Assembly (NCBI RefSeq): GCF_015206815.1
Contig: NZ_JADEXZ010000036.1
Coordinates: forward strand, 1 to 55,171
Length of the DNA stretch: 55,171 nt
Origin: Fortiea sp. LEGE XX443
GTDB lineage: Bacteria; Cyanobacteriota; Cyanobacteriia; Cyanobacteriales; Nostocaceae
Direction: 5' to 3'
The notes below the pieces were generated by a model. It saw only the letters and a program-made list of their open reading frames with translations. It ran no database searches and was not told the DNA's origin. This document shows, piece by piece, positions 36,545-45,142 of this stretch; position 1 is the first letter of the stretch; each line of letters starts with the position of its first letter. Made by a program: the position numbers and the translations under genes.

Positions 36545-36841
36545 TTAGAGTTTATCCCATATATTTTGAGGCAGTTTACTTTTCTTCTGAGTAGAAAAAA
36601 GTGGCTGATAGTGAAGCAAGCCACTAGCATTTAATTCTTGAATAAATCCTTGCTCTATGAGATTTTGCAGATGTTGTTGTGTTAGTTCTTCAGAAATTTT
36701 GAGATGAACTGCTACTTCAGATAAAGTAACTTTTTGCTGGTGAGTTATCCAGTTAACAAGTTGTCGCTGTTCGTCGGGTAAGTTCATTACGTCTAAAATA
36801 TTGTTTTGGGGCGATGATTCGATAAATTCTTGGGGATTCAT
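36545..36841 (-). CDS. Small winged-helix (HTH) protein
   Basis: 98 residues. The central part (about 25-75) reads as a winged helix: EQRQLVNWITHQQKVTLSEVAVHLKISEELTQQHLQNLIEQGFIQELNASG, with helix-turn-helix and wing positions as in MarR/DtxR-like proteins. The C-terminal tail is basic. It sits 5 bases after the stop of the CHASE2 gene and 58 bases ahead of the ATPase gene start, so all three are probably co-transcribed. It could bind DNA or act as a protein adaptor. Confidence 0.72.
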   Translation of the reverse strand: MNPQEFIESSPQNNILDVMNLPDEQRQLVNWITHQQKVTLSEVAVHLKISEELTQQHLQNLIEQGFIQELNASGLLHYQPLFSTQKKSKLPQNIWDKL

Positions 36842-36846
36842 AATTA

Positions 36847-38553
36847 TTATTTATTTTCTTTCATTTTTTTACTACGACGTTGTAAATCTGCCAAATATTC
36901 TAATTCTTCTTGTTCTTCAATTGTTGTTGGTGTTGTGGTTATTTCTAAGTTATGAGTTTGGGGTTCTATAAGCGTGGTTTCTTCAGAGTTGGTTTTGTTT
37001 CGCTTGTTGCGTACTTGCTGTAAGTAATCTATTTCTGTAGTTTCGATATTTTTTGGTTTAGAGATTATTGTTTCAGGTAAAAGATTATTGGGATCTAAGT
37101 TATTGACAACGGGAGTAATTGTGATTGGTAAGATTTCTTGATGATCTCGAATTCGTAAATCTTTGGCTTTTTGCTGTAATTCTAAAAAGTAGTCACTTTC
37201 GGTGATAGCAGCTACTTCTTGATTTTTTTTGTCTTCATCAATGTCAATGTTAATTTTAAGAAAACCTTTAACGGTTTTAACGATTGTGGCGGCGTATCTA
37301 TCTATTAATACAACACCAACAGCAGTGGCTAAAAGTCCTAAAACTGGGGGGACTAGAGGTATCCAACCAGCTTGAAGAAATATTAGATAGGTGCTACCCA
37401 ATAGTACAGCGATCGCAACTCCTCCACCCAATACCAAAAGCCAAGGTTTGCGAATCCGCCAAGCTAAAAATCCTCCCACTAATGACCAAGCAAATACCCA
37501 TAAACCTTCTTGCGATTCGTTCCAAAACCAAAATAGAGGTCGTTTATCCAAAACTGCACTCAATATCTGACTGGCGTTTTGGGCGTGAACTATTACCCCC
37601 GGCATTTTTTGGCTATCTGCTGAACCCGCGCTGTAAGGCGTATAAAAAGTATCTTTGACAATTTGGGCGGTGTAGCCAATCATCACAATTTTGTCTTTGA
37701 TTAAAGCTGGGTCAACTTTATCAGCGAGGATATCTCTGAGTGATACTTGCTTGACGGCGTTTTTAGCAGAACGGTAGTTAAGCAGTATTTGGTAATCTTC
37801 TGTATCAATTTTGTGATACCCACCCGATTTTGGTGTTAAGCGTTTGAGAACTGTCGAACCTAATTGCAATTCACCAGATTTTGTTGGTTGTGCTTCAATT
37901 CCCTGTTCGGCTAAATAACGCACCGCCATTTGTAAACTTAAGGATGGCAATTGATTTTCTGAGTCAGCAATATTGCAGATATGTTCGTTAGGCTTTGGCA
38001 ATTTTGAGGCTTTAGGGACGGAAATCAGCATTCCTTGACGGACTGTACCGCCTGCATCTACGGGAAAGTCAGCGATTCCGACTCTATCTTCTGTAACACC
38101 GGGTGCGGCGGCGATACCAGGAGAATCTGGTTTACTCAAGACGCAAACAGCTACAATATTCTCTGTTTCTGATAATATTTGTACCAATTCTGTACGACCT
38201 GCGGCTGCACCTTGCTTCACATCCCGCAAAATATCTATACCAATGACTCGCGGTTCGTGTTCTTCTAGTTTTGTCAATAACTGCGCCATTGTGCCGTCTT
38301 CAATGGGATACTCTTTGCGTGTTTGAATATCTGTATCATCGATACCGACTACTAAAAAGCGATTGTCTGAACCTTCATCAGGGCGCGATCGCATTAACCA
38401 ATCAAATGCTGCTAACTCCATTCCCTGCAAGCTACCGAGTTCTCGTAACCCCACAACTAATCCAGCGATCGCTACACTGGTAAGAACTACCGTACCTCCA
38501 ATGGTTAATGCTGTTTGACGTAAATTGCGGAGCCTGGAATCTCGATTTACCAT
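36847..38553 (-). CDS. CHASE2 sensor protein without cyclase or kinase output
   Basis: 568 residues. TM1 at about 16-38, extracytoplasmic CHASE2 domain (about 40-345) with the family start DWLMRSRPDEGSDNRFLVVGIDDTDI and the end KIVMIGYTAQIVKDTFYTPYS, then three membrane helices (about 350-430). The cytoplasmic tail of about 140 residues has no enzyme domain. Instead it carries three spaced copies of a motif of the form [DE]Y(L/F)xx(L/V)Qx(K/R) at about 452-470, 507-520 and 549-568. CHASE2 normally drives a kinase or cyclase; here the operon partners (wHTH, ParA-like ATPase) may be the output. It is divergent from a DUF928 gene. Confidence 0.88.
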   Translation of the reverse strand: MVNRDSRLRNLRQTALTIGGTVVLTSVAIAGLVVGLRELGSLQGMELAAFDWLMRSRPDEGSDNRFLVVGIDDTDIQTRKEYPIEDGTMAQLLTKLEEHEPRVIGIDILRDVKQGAAAGRTELVQILSETENIVAVCVLSKPDSPGIAAAPGVTEDRVGIADFPVDAGGTVRQGMLISVPKASKLPKPNEHICNIADSENQLPSLSLQMAVRYLAEQGIEAQPTKSGELQLGSTVLKRLTPKSGGYHKIDTEDYQILLNYRSAKNAVKQVSLRDILADKVDPALIKDKIVMIGYTAQIVKDTFYTPYSAGSADSQKMPGVIVHAQNASQILSAVLDKRPLFWFWNESQEGLWVFAWSLVGGFLAWRIRKPWLLVLGGGVAIAVLLGSTYLIFLQAGWIPLVPPVLGLLATAVGVVLIDRYAATIVKTVKGFLKINIDIDEDKKNQEVAAITESDYFLELQQKAKDLRIRDHQEILPITITPVVNNLDPNNLLPETIISKPKNIETTEIDYLQQVRNKRNKTNSEETTLIEPQTHNLEITTTPTTIEEQEELEYLADLQRRSKKMKENK

Positions 38554-38925
38554 TGGTTTTTCCTCTTGATCTATGAGCTAAAAGTGTGAATGTTAAAAAA
38601 TAGCCTGATTTTTCCAAGAAATTTGTATTTGGTAAATTTCTTTGTATTAACTAATATCCAATTAATATGTATCCAACTTACCTAGTTTCTTAAGATTGTC
38701 ATTGTTTTTTAATATTTCTAAATGAAATTGATGTGTGAAAATCAATAAATTAAGATTCCTGAATTTTGTGATGATTCGGGAATCTGATCACGGGAATGCT
38801 ATAGTGATTTCGCTGAAGCTACAACAATGTAAAATTGACTAGATTCAAGCAGATAATATTGATCAAACGGAACTTTAAGTATTACGAAATAGTCATTAAG
38901 AAAAACATACATATTGTAAATAAAT
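38554..38925. other. Divergent intergenic region with one hairpin
   Basis: 372 bases between the CHASE2 gene (minus) and the DUF928 gene (plus). AT-rich. A 12-bp stem with one G-U pair lies at 38753-38785 (AGATTCC...GGAATCT). It is similar in design to the GATCCCCGA hairpin at 26400-26432. Because both flanking genes read away from it, it is probably a dispersed repeat rather than a terminator. No gene seen. Confidence 0.5.
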
Positions 38926-39744
38926 ATGATCAAAAAAACCTTACTATTAATTACACTAGGCTTAACTCTAATTCCAGATTTGCTACTGACTACAGTCACA
39001 ACAATAGCCGCACCTACCAATAGCGTTTCCCAACTGACTATTCCACGTCCAAAACCCAGATTTGCACCACGTCGCCGTTCTTTATTAAGATTTAAAGTCC
39101 CAGGAATTCGCGGTTCTCGCAATCTCGAAGCCGGAGCAGCACGGGGAAAATGCAGTCCGCAAGATATTAATGGAGTTTTACCACCAAAACCTGCGACGAT
39201 CGCTGCAAATCAAATTCCGGTGGAACTAACCATCAGCGATCGCCCAACATTTTTTGTGAGTGTACCGCGCACTTCTGCAAAGCAAGCAGTATTTTTACTC
39301 AGGGATGAAGCGGGAGAAGAGATAGTTGACAAAACTTTGCCATTAACAGCCAGCAGCGGAATTATGAGCTATACCTTACCTGCGGATTTTCAGGGGTTGG
39401 AAGTGGGTAAGAAGTATCGATGGCGCTTTTCTCTACTGTGCGATCCGACAAGAGGCGATCGCAGTGGTGATCCAGTTGCCAGTGGATGGATAGAAAGAAC
39501 AGAATTACCGGCAACAGTAGCTAAAAAGTTAGAAACAGCAACAAATAAACAGCGTATTCTCATTTATGCAGACAATGGTTACTGGCATGACACCCTCAAA
39601 ACCCTCGCTGACTTACGTGCTGCTAGTCCCAATGATTTAACTTTAGTACGTGATTGGGATGACCTCTTGCGATCGGTGGGATTAGAAACAATTTCTAAGC
39701 AGCCTTTAATTCAACTCAGTATCACCACAGCTTCTAGCCCATAA
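38926..39744 (+). CDS. DUF928 domain protein
   Basis: 272 residues with a signal peptide (about 1-30, ending near TTIAAP). A basic proline-rich linker (PRPKPRFAPRRRS) is followed by the DUF928 domain (about 85-265): VPRTSAKQAVFLLRDEAGEEIVDKTLPL, GIMSYTLPADFQGLEVGKKYRWRFSLLCDPTRGDRSGDPVASGWIER, IYADNGYWHDTLKTLADLRAASPNDLTLVRDWDDLLRSVGL. This is a cyanobacterial secreted family often encoded beside CHASE2 proteins, as here. The function is unknown; the divergent placement suggests joint regulation with the CHASE2 operon. Confidence 0.9.
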   Translation: MIKKTLLLITLGLTLIPDLLLTTVTTIAAPTNSVSQLTIPRPKPRFAPRRRSLLRFKVPGIRGSRNLEAGAARGKCSPQDINGVLPPKPATIAANQIPVELTISDRPTFFVSVPRTSAKQAVFLLRDEAGEEIVDKTLPLTASSGIMSYTLPADFQGLEVGKKYRWRFSLLCDPTRGDRSGDPVASGWIERTELPATVAKKLETATNKQRILIYADNGYWHDTLKTLADLRAASPNDLTLVRDWDDLLRSVGLETISKQPLIQLSITTASSP

Positions 39745-39776
39745 AAATTCTCTAGTTTGCCTCAAACAAAAGTTCT

Positions 39777-39796
39777 AGCCCACGAAGGTGGGCTTT
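39777..39796 (+). terminator. Short hairpin after the DUF928 gene
   Basis: AGCCCAC (39777-39783), loop GAAG, GTGGGCT (39788-39794), followed by TT. It lies 33 bases after the stop codon. Confidence 0.6.
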
Positions 39797-39891
39797 AAGA
39801 TTCTATGACTAAAATTATGGGTTATCATGCTATTTTTATGGTAAAAATTTAAAAAGAGCGCCACCAAAATTAATTTCATTTTTACCTAATA

Positions 39892-41448
39892 ATGTTAAAC
39901 CAAAAAATCATTAAATATACTTCAAGATTACCTTTGCATTTTCCTTGGTTTATTATTGTTATTTTTTCTGTTTTTGGTTTAATAGGCATTCTCAACCATT
40001 CGATGTGGCGAGATGAACTAAATCCCTGGTTGATTGTCAGAGATAGTGAATCTTTTGGGGATTTGATTGCAAATATTCATTATGAAGGTCATCCTGTTCT
40101 ATGGTATTTTTCTCTGGCATTTCTGAGAAAAATAGTAGATAATCCCATTATTATGCAAGTTTTTCATTTGACAATCACAGTTATTTCTGTTGCTTTTTTT
40201 TGCCTATATAGCCCTTTTAACTATCGACAGAAATTTCTGTTTTCTTTTGGTTTTTTTACTTTTTATGAATATCTTTTAATTTCTCGAAACTATGCCTTTA
40301 GTATGTTGTTCATTTTTGCATTCTGTACGGTATTTTCATCCAGGAAAATAACTTATGTTTATTTAGCAATTTTATTAGGATTGCTCGCAAATAGTAGCGC
40401 TTATGGATTATTAGTATCATTTTCTTTATCATTGACTTTGCTTGCTGAATTTTTATTTGATACTAGACATCGCCAGCAATATTTTAGTCAAAGTCAAAAA
40501 TATGACTTATTTTTAAGTATTATAATTGTCATATTTTCTTTTATTTTATCTATTTATATTATTACTCCTCCAACAGACTCTTATCTTCATGGAGGTTTAA
40601 ATAAAGGATGGCAAATACAATTAGATATCCATCATTTTTTGAGAAGCATAGGTAGAATATTTGGTAGTTATTTATTAATTATTCCTACATCAAAAAGATG
40701 GCTAGATTTAATTGTTTGTGCCGCAATTGCTGTATTTATTGTAATTTTAACTTTGATTAAATTATCTAAAAAGCCAGTTCCTTTATTTTTTTACATTACA
40801 GGTACTTCTCTAATATTTGCCTTTACATACTTGAGATTTATAGGTGTACATCGGCATTTTGGACATTTCTATTTAGTTTTGATAGCAGCTTTATGGCTGG
40901 GAAGTTATTATCAAGAGTCTACAGTTTTACTGGATAAACTTTCGATTCGGACAAATTCAATTACATTTGTGCATAAATGGCATCATATTGCATTGATGCT
41001 AATTCTTTATATCCAGTTTTTTGGAGGAATTTATAGTTTTTCCAGAGATTTATTTATCCCATTATCTAGCAGTCGGGAAACATCTCAATATATTCAAAAA
41101 GCTGGATTAGATAATGAGTTTATTGTTGCCAGTCGAGATGCAAATATGGCTCCTTTATCTGGCTATCTCAATCGAAAGTTTTATTATCCTGAGCTTCAAA
41201 AAATGGGAAGCTTTACTTTATTTAAAAAAGGGCGTAAAGATGTAGAACAAGCTGAGATATTAAGCCAAATTAATGATTTATTCAAAAATCAAGGTGAACA
41301 CAAGAAAATTTTGCTGATTTTAAATAAAAAGCTGAATGTCGGCCGCAATGATTTAAAGATTGTTCCGATTAAAGATTTTCAGAGGGGCTGGGTAGATAAT
41401 GAACGATATTATCTTTATTGGGCAGAGAGATTTTTTCAGGAGAGATGA
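39892..41448 (+). CDS. GT-C fold polytopic membrane glycosyltransferase-like protein
   Basis: 518 residues with about 11-12 membrane helices. The first extracytoplasmic loop holds MWRDELNPWLIVRDSESFGDLIANIHYEGHPVLW, where the DE pair is in the place of the metal/dolichol-binding acid motif of GT39/PMT-like enzymes. A soluble C-terminal part (about 395-518) follows. It probably transfers a sugar from a lipid-linked donor, or is a homologue without known acceptor. The gene is markedly AT-rich and contains no HIP1 site, unlike adjacent genes, suggesting acquisition. Confidence 0.72.
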   Translation: MLNQKIIKYTSRLPLHFPWFIIVIFSVFGLIGILNHSMWRDELNPWLIVRDSESFGDLIANIHYEGHPVLWYFSLAFLRKIVDNPIIMQVFHLTITVISVAFFCLYSPFNYRQKFLFSFGFFTFYEYLLISRNYAFSMLFIFAFCTVFSSRKITYVYLAILLGLLANSSAYGLLVSFSLSLTLLAEFLFDTRHRQQYFSQSQKYDLFLSIIIVIFSFILSIYIITPPTDSYLHGGLNKGWQIQLDIHHFLRSIGRIFGSYLLIIPTSKRWLDLIVCAAIAVFIVILTLIKLSKKPVPLFFYITGTSLIFAFTYLRFIGVHRHFGHFYLVLIAALWLGSYYQESTVLLDKLSIRTNSITFVHKWHHIALMLILYIQFFGGIYSFSRDLFIPLSSSRETSQYIQKAGLDNEFIVASRDANMAPLSGYLNRKFYYPELQKMGSFTLFKKGRKDVEQAEILSQINDLFKNQGEHKKILLILNKKLNVGRNDLKIVPIKDFQRGWVDNERYYLYWAERFFQER

Positions 41449-41874
41449 GCGAAAAAAGCCCTCTTACTCAGATTTGTGAAAATTGAGAGCTTCAATGACG
41501 GTCATTGAACAAACATTGTTGTCCATAGTTTCGGACTGTTCGCCATACTTCTTGAGAGACTGCAAGTTTTGGTTTAGTTACCTTAATCTTGCCGTTTCCT
41601 TTCTTTTTTGCTAACTCAACTTAACATATCAATCCAGGGATAATTTTTAGTTAACCATTATATAACCTCAAAATAATTCTTGTTAATTAAGTTAATTAAA
41701 ATCTGAGACACGCTCTGGTATCTGAGCAACAGGCATCGGTATCAACCTGTTATTAAAAGCAGGTTAACTGGAGTTTAAATAGAGAAAAAACTCATATAGA
41801 TTGAGTAATTTCTTCAGCATTGAAAAGCGTTGATTACGGCTAAATCTACTCTGATCCAAAAGAGGAACATTTTG
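41449..41874. other. Intergenic region upstream of the PhoX-like gene
   Basis: 426 bases. Contains a candidate Pho box (41639-41679) and a hairpin near 41744-41764 (AACCTG/CAGGTT). A 43-codon minus-strand frame (41492-41620) ends in FNDRH and might be a gene relic. No real gene otherwise. Confidence 0.5.
41639..41679 (+). promoter_or_regulatory. Candidate Pho box (SphR/PhoB binding repeats)
   Basis: Four 8-base units spaced at exactly 11 bases fit the cyanobacterial pattern PyTTAAPyPyW to varying degree. They are GATAATTT (41639, 6 of 8), GTTAACCA (41650, 7 of 8), TATAACCT (41661, 7 of 8) and AATAATTC (41672, 5 of 8). The position is about 200 bases upstream of the PhoX-like gene start. AT-richness makes chance matches possible, so this is moderate evidence. 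Confidence 0.4.
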
Positions 41875-44238
41875 ATGTCTACATTAAGTCGAAGACAGCT
41901 TCTAGTATTTTTTGGTGGTAGTGCTGCGGCTACCGTATTGGGAGACAACCTATTAGGAGGTTTGTCTAATTTTGCAGGAGCAAGCACAACACCACTCAGC
42001 TTTACGCCAATACGCTTACCTCATCCTTTACCGATTTATCAAACTAAGTCTAGTTTCTTAGCAACAGGAATTGGACAAGGGCAAAACATCGCTCCGTCTG
42101 CAAGTCCAAATTTGCCTAGCTACACCGTTCTTGATGATGTTATCGTACCACCAGAATATGAACGTTACGTCATTGTAGGCTGGGGCGATCGCGTATTCTC
42201 TAACCCTGATGAATACGTTGGCTACAACTGCGACTACACTGGTTTCATCTCTTTGGGCAGAACGACAGACGAAGGCTTTTTGTGGGTTAACCATGAATAT
42301 GTCAGCTTCCCCTTCTCCGGTTTAACCCCAGGCGCACCCGCCGATGTCCAAGCACTAACAACCACATTCCCCACAGTCATTGGTCGGTCTTTACCAGCAG
42401 CCAGAAGTGTGGAACTTGATGGAGAATTTTTATACAACCTTGGTGGTTCAATCGTCCGCATCTCTCGCCGCAACCCTGCTAGACGTTATACCGTAGTTAG
42501 AGATGCGAGAAATCGCCGGATTCACGGTCTATCTGGCTTGGGAATCAGCAGCGAAAGAACCGATGGATATCAAAACGTTACTAGCTGGGGAAGCCTCAGC
42601 TATCAACAAGGCGACCAGAATTTCTTAATTGGTACTGGCCCAGCAGCAACCCAAGTATTTGAAGGCGTGAATGCTGATGGACTGGGTAATAGAATTATTG
42701 GTACTGCTTACAACTGTTCTGGTGGTACAACTCCTTGGGGAACCATCCTTAGTGCAGAAGAAAACTTCCAAGGTGGCGGTACATTTTTCGTGGGTGTGAC
42801 GGAAGCAGTTCTACCCAATGGAAGCCAAACAGGTTACACTCCCGGTACAACTGGTCAAACTTTTGGCTTAGTTGGCGAAAAATATGGCTGGATGGTAGAA
42901 ATTGACCCTGTTAACCCTGGTTTCCGTCCCCGGAAACATTCTTGGTTGGGTCGTTTCCGCCATGAAAATATCACCATGCGTGTGGAAACTGGTAGAAAAC
43001 TAGTTGCTTACATGGGTGACGATAGAAACGGCGGACACACATGGAAGTTTGTCAGTGAAGGTACAGTAACTTCCCCAACTAGTAAAGCCAATAGCAGTTT
43101 GTGGGAACGCGGTCGTTTATATGTAGCCCGTTTCAATCCTGGTGGTACTGGTGAATGGGTACCTCTACTGTTAACTACCGCCACAAATCCGCTTCCTCCT
43201 ACAGTAATTTCTTCTGTAGAATTTGCGGCGCGTGGTTTAGCCACAAACCAGGGTCGTTTACCATTACCCAGACGTAACGGTATAGCTGGACAAACTATCG
43301 ATGGTGGCGTATTCATTTGCGATCGCACTAACGAAGCCACCACATTACCCCCATATCAAAACAGAACACTAGCAGATTTCTATCCTAACCAAGGTGCGCT
43401 GCTCTGCGATGCTTTCCTCGCTGCTAACTTGGCTGGCGGAACTCCCACAGGCCGTCCAGAAGATTTAGAAGTGCATCCCATCACCAAAGAAGTGTTCATT
43501 GCCTACACCGATGGTGCGCCTAGTGGTGATGGTTATCCTGATTCTCGCATTTTCCAAGTCGCTAAGTTAACCGCTGATATCAATGCGACCCAACAATCAG
43601 GCGGACTGTACAAAATTATCGAAGACAGTGCCGATGGTACAGGACTCACCTTCAGATGGGAAAGATTAGCCCAAGGTGGTGAAGCCGGGTCAGTAGATGG
43701 TGCTGGTTTTGCTGCTTTGGATAACTTGGTATTTGACAATCAAGCTAACGTTTGGGGTGTAACGGATATGTCCACCAGCACCCATAACGGTTTCAACGTG
43801 GGCGCTGCTGGTAATCCCACAAATATCAATCACACAAATGTTGGTAATGTCTCTAGTTTTTCAGGTGTGTTTGGTAATAACTGGCTGTTCTATATCCCCA
43901 CTACTGGGCCTGACGCTGGAAAAGTCATACCTTTTGCCCACGGGCCTGTGCGTTGTGAAATGACAGGGCCGACTTTTGTGGGCGATACACTGATTCTTGC
44001 GGTGCAGCACCCCGGTGAAGATTCTCCAATTAATGATGGTACAACTCTCAGCCGCTCAATAGAAATGCTGGCTTTGAATGGTACAGTCTTCAATCAGACT
44101 CGCTCTGTCCCTCGTGGTAGTAGCTGGCCTAGCAATATGTCTACTGCTGATGGTGGTCAAAGTCAACCCCAAGGTGTTCCTCGTCCAACTGTAATTGGTA
44201 TCCAACGTCGTAACCCGATCAGCGGCAGATTTGTTTAA
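41875..44238 (+). CDS. PhoX-like phosphatase (DUF839), Tat-exported
   Basis: 787 residues from the ATG at 41875, which has AGAGGA nine bases ahead. The N-terminus MSTLSRRQLLVFFGGSAAAT is a twin-arginine signal. The body is the DUF839/PhoX beta-propeller: DEGFLWVNHEYVSFPF, GGTTPWGTILSAEENFQGG, GEKYGWMVEIDP, RFRHENITMRVETGRKLVAYMGDDRNGGHTWKFVS, and RPEDLEVHPITKEVFIAYTDG. PhoX enzymes are calcium/iron alkaline phosphatases secreted under phosphate limitation. Whether this paralogue is active cannot be judged by eye. The upstream repeats suggest phosphate control. Confidence 0.88.
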   Translation: MSTLSRRQLLVFFGGSAAATVLGDNLLGGLSNFAGASTTPLSFTPIRLPHPLPIYQTKSSFLATGIGQGQNIAPSASPNLPSYTVLDDVIVPPEYERYVIVGWGDRVFSNPDEYVGYNCDYTGFISLGRTTDEGFLWVNHEYVSFPFSGLTPGAPADVQALTTTFPTVIGRSLPAARSVELDGEFLYNLGGSIVRISRRNPARRYTVVRDARNRRIHGLSGLGISSERTDGYQNVTSWGSLSYQQGDQNFLIGTGPAATQVFEGVNADGLGNRIIGTAYNCSGGTTPWGTILSAEENFQGGGTFFVGVTEAVLPNGSQTGYTPGTTGQTFGLVGEKYGWMVEIDPVNPGFRPRKHSWLGRFRHENITMRVETGRKLVAYMGDDRNGGHTWKFVSEGTVTSPTSKANSSLWERGRLYVARFNPGGTGEWVPLLLTTATNPLPPTVISSVEFAARGLATNQGRLPLPRRNGIAGQTIDGGVFICDRTNEATTLPPYQNRTLADFYPNQGALLCDAFLAANLAGGTPTGRPEDLEVHPITKEVFIAYTDGAPSGDGYPDSRIFQVAKLTADINATQQSGGLYKIIEDSADGTGLTFRWERLAQGGEAGSVDGAGFAALDNLVFDNQANVWGVTDMSTSTHNGFNVGAAGNPTNINHTNVGNVSSFSGVFGNNWLFYIPTTGPDAGKVIPFAHGPVRCEMTGPTFVGDTLILAVQHPGEDSPINDGTTLSRSIEMLALNGTVFNQTRSVPRGSSWPSNMSTADGGQSQPQGVPRPTVIGIQRRNPISGRFV

Positions 44239-44313
44239 AATCTTGCACTCAGAGAATCTGAATATTTAGAAATAAGGATGTACATGGTTTACGTTATGTA
44301 CATCCTCACATTA

Positions 44314-44345
44314 AGTAGGGTGGGCATTAGAATGCCCACCCTACT
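44314..44345. terminator. Perfect bidirectional hairpin terminator
   Basis: AGTAGGGTGGGCATT (44314-44328) is exactly complementary to AATGCCCACCCTACT (44331-44345), with a two-base loop. It lies between the PhoX-like gene (plus) and the PEP-CTERM gene (minus), convergent. It shares the GGGTGGGC core with 7991-8014. Confidence 0.8.
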
Positions 44346-44349
44346 GCTA

Positions 44350-44904
44350 CTATGCTGCGGATGCTTTTTTCTTGCGATTTACCAAAAATCCGGTAGCTGT
44401 AGCGATCGCAGTGCCAAAAATCGCAAAAGGTTCTGGAACTCTGGTATAAGTAACAGTACCTTCTTGTGTAGTAGATAATAAATCAGCACTCAGAATGCTA
44501 TAAAATCTATCTCCAGCAGTTGACGGAGTATCTACATCACCAATAAAGAACTGATCTTCCACTAAATAGCTGAGTCCTACAAAGTTGCCATTGTTAAAGC
44601 TAACCAAAGGTGCTATTCCTGATCCAAAGTCAAAATCATCAACTTCTGTGTACCGAGTACCTAAATAATCAAATACAACGGATTGTAATCCATTGCTAAC
44701 ATTTAGACTCTCTTCGCCTACACCATTTAAGTTGCTGTCATCATAGCTAAAGGAACCAAAATATTGACCTCGGTTAACGCCAGATGTCACATTGGCTGTG
44801 AAATTGAAATTAAATACAGCAGCTTGTGTCGGTTTAACTTCAACAACAGCCAAAGATAAAGCAACAGCAAAAGTAGCAATGCCAAAGTTTTTGGTTAATT
44901 TCAT
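44350..44904 (-). CDS. PEP-CTERM sorting domain protein
   Basis: 184 residues from the ATG at 44902-44904 (GGAG upstream). It has a signal peptide (1-29, ending TQAA), a beta-rich extracellular domain (FNFTANVTSGVNRGQYFGSFSYDDS, LSYLVEDQFFIGDVDTPS), and a C-terminal PEP-CTERM anchor: VPEP, a hydrophobic helix and the basic tail NRKKKASAA. Such proteins are processed by an exosortase and tied to exopolysaccharide or surface structures. The specific role is unknown. Confidence 0.9.
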   Translation of the reverse strand: MKLTKNFGIATFAVALSLAVVEVKPTQAAVFNFNFTANVTSGVNRGQYFGSFSYDDSNLNGVGEESLNVSNGLQSVVFDYLGTRYTEVDDFDFGSGIAPLVSFNNGNFVGLSYLVEDQFFIGDVDTPSTAGDRFYSILSADLLSTTQEGTVTYTRVPEPFAIFGTAIATATGFLVNRKKKASAA

Positions 44905-45142
44905 GAGACTAAGCTCCAAAGCTCAAAAGTATAGATTGTGGCTACATCACTTAAATAAGCTTTGAAGTTATCTCCAGAGGTTAAGAAAAATAGAATAAAT
45001 GGTTAAGCAGAATCAGATAGAGCCGTCATAAATCATTCTTAGGCCAAAAGATACCTGACTTATTTGAAAATCTGGTTATCTAAGCCTCTCAATTTCCAAT
45101 CCCTAACATAGACGAATTACTAGAGTGACACTGAGGTTCTGT

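Noticed and set aside
35725-36841. Partition (parAB) locus or origin of a plasmid
   Set aside because: There is no ParB, no centromere-like repeats, and the ATPase is in an operon with a CHASE2 protein.
38753-38785. Terminator for a gene in the CHASE2/DUF928 gap
   Set aside because: Both flanking genes read away from it, so a terminator role is unlikely; recorded as a hairpin only.
41492-41620. Minus-strand 43-codon frame ending QQCLFNDRH, possible C-terminal gene relic
   Set aside because: No start codon of note, no recognised family, and too short to support as a pseudogene.
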